Assembly: GCA_903858075.1 (NCBI GenBank)
Contig: CAIOHI010000317.1
Coordinates: 1 to 7,755, forward strand
Direction of reading: 5' to 3'
Source of the DNA: an uncultured Actinomycetes bacterium
GTDB taxonomy: Bacteria; Actinomycetota; Acidimicrobiia; Acidimicrobiales; Ilumatobacteraceae
DNA length: 7,755 nucleotides
Shown here: positions 6,420 through 7,755 of the stretch, piece after piece
Numbering within the stretch: the stretch's first letter is position 1
How the letters are laid out: each line of letters begins with the position of its first letter
The notes under the pieces: model-generated
Databases searched by the model: none
Told to the model about the DNA's origin: nothing
Seen by the model: the letters and a program-made list of their open reading frames with translations, nothing else
Position numbers and translations under genes: made by a program

Positions 6420-7349
6420 ATGGCTCGCTTTATTCGCCCCTCATTCCCGGCCCCACTGTGGGTGGCCCGTGTGGCATGGGTGGCTCTTGCCCTCGTTCCC
6501 CATGGCATTGCCCCCACTTTGGCGAGCCATGGGCGTAGTGCACAATTGGTGTTCACTCTTGCTGCGTGGGCGTTGTGGGGTCTTGGCACGCTTGCCATTT
6601 TCTGGCTCAGCCCATATTCACTGAGCGCCTTACGAATGGTGGCGCCACTTGCGACTGCGGGGCTGGTGGGGTTTCTCTTTGCCAGTTTGTCGACATACGC
6701 CGAAGTTGCCCTGAGCGATGTTGCCTGGCCACTTGTAGGCGTTGCTATAGCGGTGCTTGCATTTGTGTGCATCTTTCTTCCCGCCTTTGGCTTACTGCAC
6801 GTGCAAGCTTCTGCATACGGCGATGAAAAGCGGTTGTTGCTGCGTGTGCCTGCTGCCCAAATTGCACCCATTGCAGTGTCGTACTTAGTGATGGTGGCTT
6901 TTCCAGTTGCAACACTTTTTGCCGTCAGCGCAGAAGTGTGGTGGCTTGCTGCACTGTGCTTGGTGCCAACGGTTCTCATTTTTCGTGTGGTACCGAAGCG
7001 CCTACATCGTTTTTCACGACGCTGGTTGGTAGTTGTTCCTGCTGGTGTTGTAGTACACGATGAGCTGCTACTTGCAGAAACATTCATGGTGCGCACTACT
7101 GCTGTTACTCATGTTGAACTGAGTGCAACAAGTGGCGAAGCACTGAATCTCACTGGCGACATTGCCGGTGTGCGACGCCACATGGTGCTTGTTGTTCAAT
7201 TGCGCGAGGCAGAAAAACTTGCGTTGAGCCCGTACCTAGCAAAAATGTTGGGCACGCTCGACGCGTTGCACGTACAGAGTTATGCAGTTGCGCCAACGCT
7301 GGCTGGCCATGCACTTGCTGCATTAACCAAACCACCCGCAACTACATAA
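6420..7349 (+). CDS. six-helix membrane protein with C-terminal cytosolic domain, unknown function
   Basis: A 309-residue integral membrane protein that I cannot assign to a named family. Hydrophobic segments lie near residues 13-35, 43-64, 72-91, 101-125, 145-169 and 172-191, followed by a basic stretch (PKRLHRFSRR, 192-201) and a soluble region of about 110 residues. By the positive-inside rule this tail is probably cytosolic. It begins with a strand-rich segment (RWLVVVPAGVVVHDELLLAE) reminiscent of small PH-like domains seen after helices in actinobacterial membrane proteins, a loose resemblance only. ATG 6420 is the first start after an in-frame TAG at 6405-6407, which fixes the N-terminus; no Shine-Dalgarno is visible. 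The gene is divergent from ligA across 36 bases and its last 70 bases overlap the 3' end of mnmA on the other strand. Expression of the whole frame is likely given its coherent membrane topology. Confidence 0.8.
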   Translation: MARFIRPSFPAPLWVARVAWVALALVPHGIAPTLASHGRSAQLVFTLAAWALWGLGTLAIFWLSPYSLSALRMVAPLATAGLVGFLFASLSTYAEVALSDVAWPLVGVAIAVLAFVCIFLPAFGLLHVQASAYGDEKRLLLRVPAAQIAPIAVSYLVMVAFPVATLFAVSAEVWWLAALCLVPTVLIFRVVPKRLHRFSRRWLVVVPAGVVVHDELLLAETFMVRTTAVTHVELSATSGEALNLTGDIAGVRRHMVLVVQLREAEKLALSPYLAKMLGTLDALHVQSYAVAPTLAGHALAALTKPPATT

Positions 7350-7755
7350 GAGTCGCTGGGGTCGTACAGCACGGCGCTTTGCCCTGGTGCAATACGACGA
7401 TGTGCTTCGTGCAAGGTGAGTTGCACGCGATTGTCACTTAAAATTTCTGCGGTACATGGCAACGACGCACCATGAGCGCTGCATTGCACACGGTATTCGC
7501 CAGCTACTGCTTCGCCCGACGCCCACACCATGGCTTGAAGCGCAACACCGGTACGCATGAGGTCGGCATCGGAACCAACCACCACAATGCGATTCGCAGT
7601 GTCAACATCGACCACGAAACGCTTCTCTTCTGTCTTGTATAAACCAATGCCGCGGCGCTGGCCGATAGTAACCATTTCAACCGAGTCGACTTCGCCCACT
7701 TGCTTGCCTGCCATGTCGACCACTTTTGCAGGGTGAAAAGGAATGCGGTCGCCAA
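7280..7755 (-). CDS. mnmA: tRNA-specific 2-thiouridylase MnmA, C-terminal part
   Basis: Uses ATP and a relayed sulfur to convert U34 to 2-thiouridine in tRNA-Lys, -Glu and -Gln. The frame is open to the right edge, so the N-terminal PP-loop ATPase domain and the catalytic cysteines lie outside the window; about 158 codons are visible. Diagnostic parts are the FHPAKVVDMAGKQVG element, the TIGQRRGIG signature of the central domain, and the C-terminal beta-barrel ending RIAPGQSAVLYD followed by VVAGGLV, matching the family's 'PGQxxVxY...GGG' ending with one Gly replaced by Ala. About 14 residues follow this last conserved point. These residues are encoded antisense to the end of the convergent membrane protein gene (70-base overlap). 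In other Actinobacteria mnmA is also found near ligA, which fits this context. Confidence 0.95.
   Translation of the reverse strand, partial: GDRIPFHPAKVVDMAGKQVGEVDSVEMVTIGQRRGIGLYKTEEKRFVVDVDTANRIVVVGSDADLMRTGVALQAMVWASGEAVAGEYRVQCSAHGASLPCTAEILSDNRVQLTLHEAHRRIAPGQSAVLYDPSDSYVVAGGLVNAASAWPASVGATA

Noticed and set aside
6404..7096. Open frame of 230 codons on the minus strand opposite the six-helix membrane protein gene
   Set aside because: Its product is low-complexity Thr/Ala/Arg/Ser with no recognisable domain, while the plus-strand frame has a coherent membrane topology; it is a shadow.

Overview
The window looks like a compact chromosomal segment of an actinobacterium, probably of the class Acidimicrobiia (freshwater or marine Ilumatobacter-like lineages). 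This placement is an inference from protein character: an actinobacterial-style MnmA C-terminus, a LigA with a BRCT domain, a PASTA-repeat kinase-like receptor, and the closeness of mnmA and ligA, which also lie near each other in other Actinobacteria. The G+C content looks close to half by eye (not counted), low for the class but compatible with its planktonic members. No tRNA, rRNA, CRISPR, insertion sequence or phage gene was seen, and no gene-free stretch exceeds about 130 bases.

Layout, left to right: the 3' end of an SCP2-type lipid-binding protein gene (+); a 14-helix DHA2-type MFS efflux transporter (-) that lies 6 bases downstream of a PASTA-repeat Ser/Thr kinase homologue (-), the two forming a likely operon; a divergent small single-pass membrane protein with an exported domain (+); the NAD-dependent DNA ligase ligA (-); a six-helix membrane protein of unknown function (+), divergent from ligA across only 36 bases; and the 3' part of mnmA (-), running off the right edge.

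The main oddity is the kinase homologue. Its fold markers and four extracellular PASTA domains are intact, but the glycine-rich loop, the beta-3 lysine, the alpha-C glutamate, the Mg-binding Asn and the DFG Phe-Gly are all altered, so it is probably a pseudokinase receptor. It is encoded with an efflux pump whose first helix is also atypical, which raises the possibility of a cell-wall-sensing or scaffold unit that works with transport.

The second theme is compaction. All three convergent gene pairs overlap or nearly touch (11-base overlap, 3-base gap, 70-base overlap), leaving no room for conventional intergenic terminators. The gene starts that could be examined lack Shine-Dalgarno sequences, and several have TANNNT or AT-rich -10-like hexamers directly upstream, suggesting leaderless transcripts. 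ligA and mnmA are housekeeping genes; the other genes are accessory or uncharacterised.
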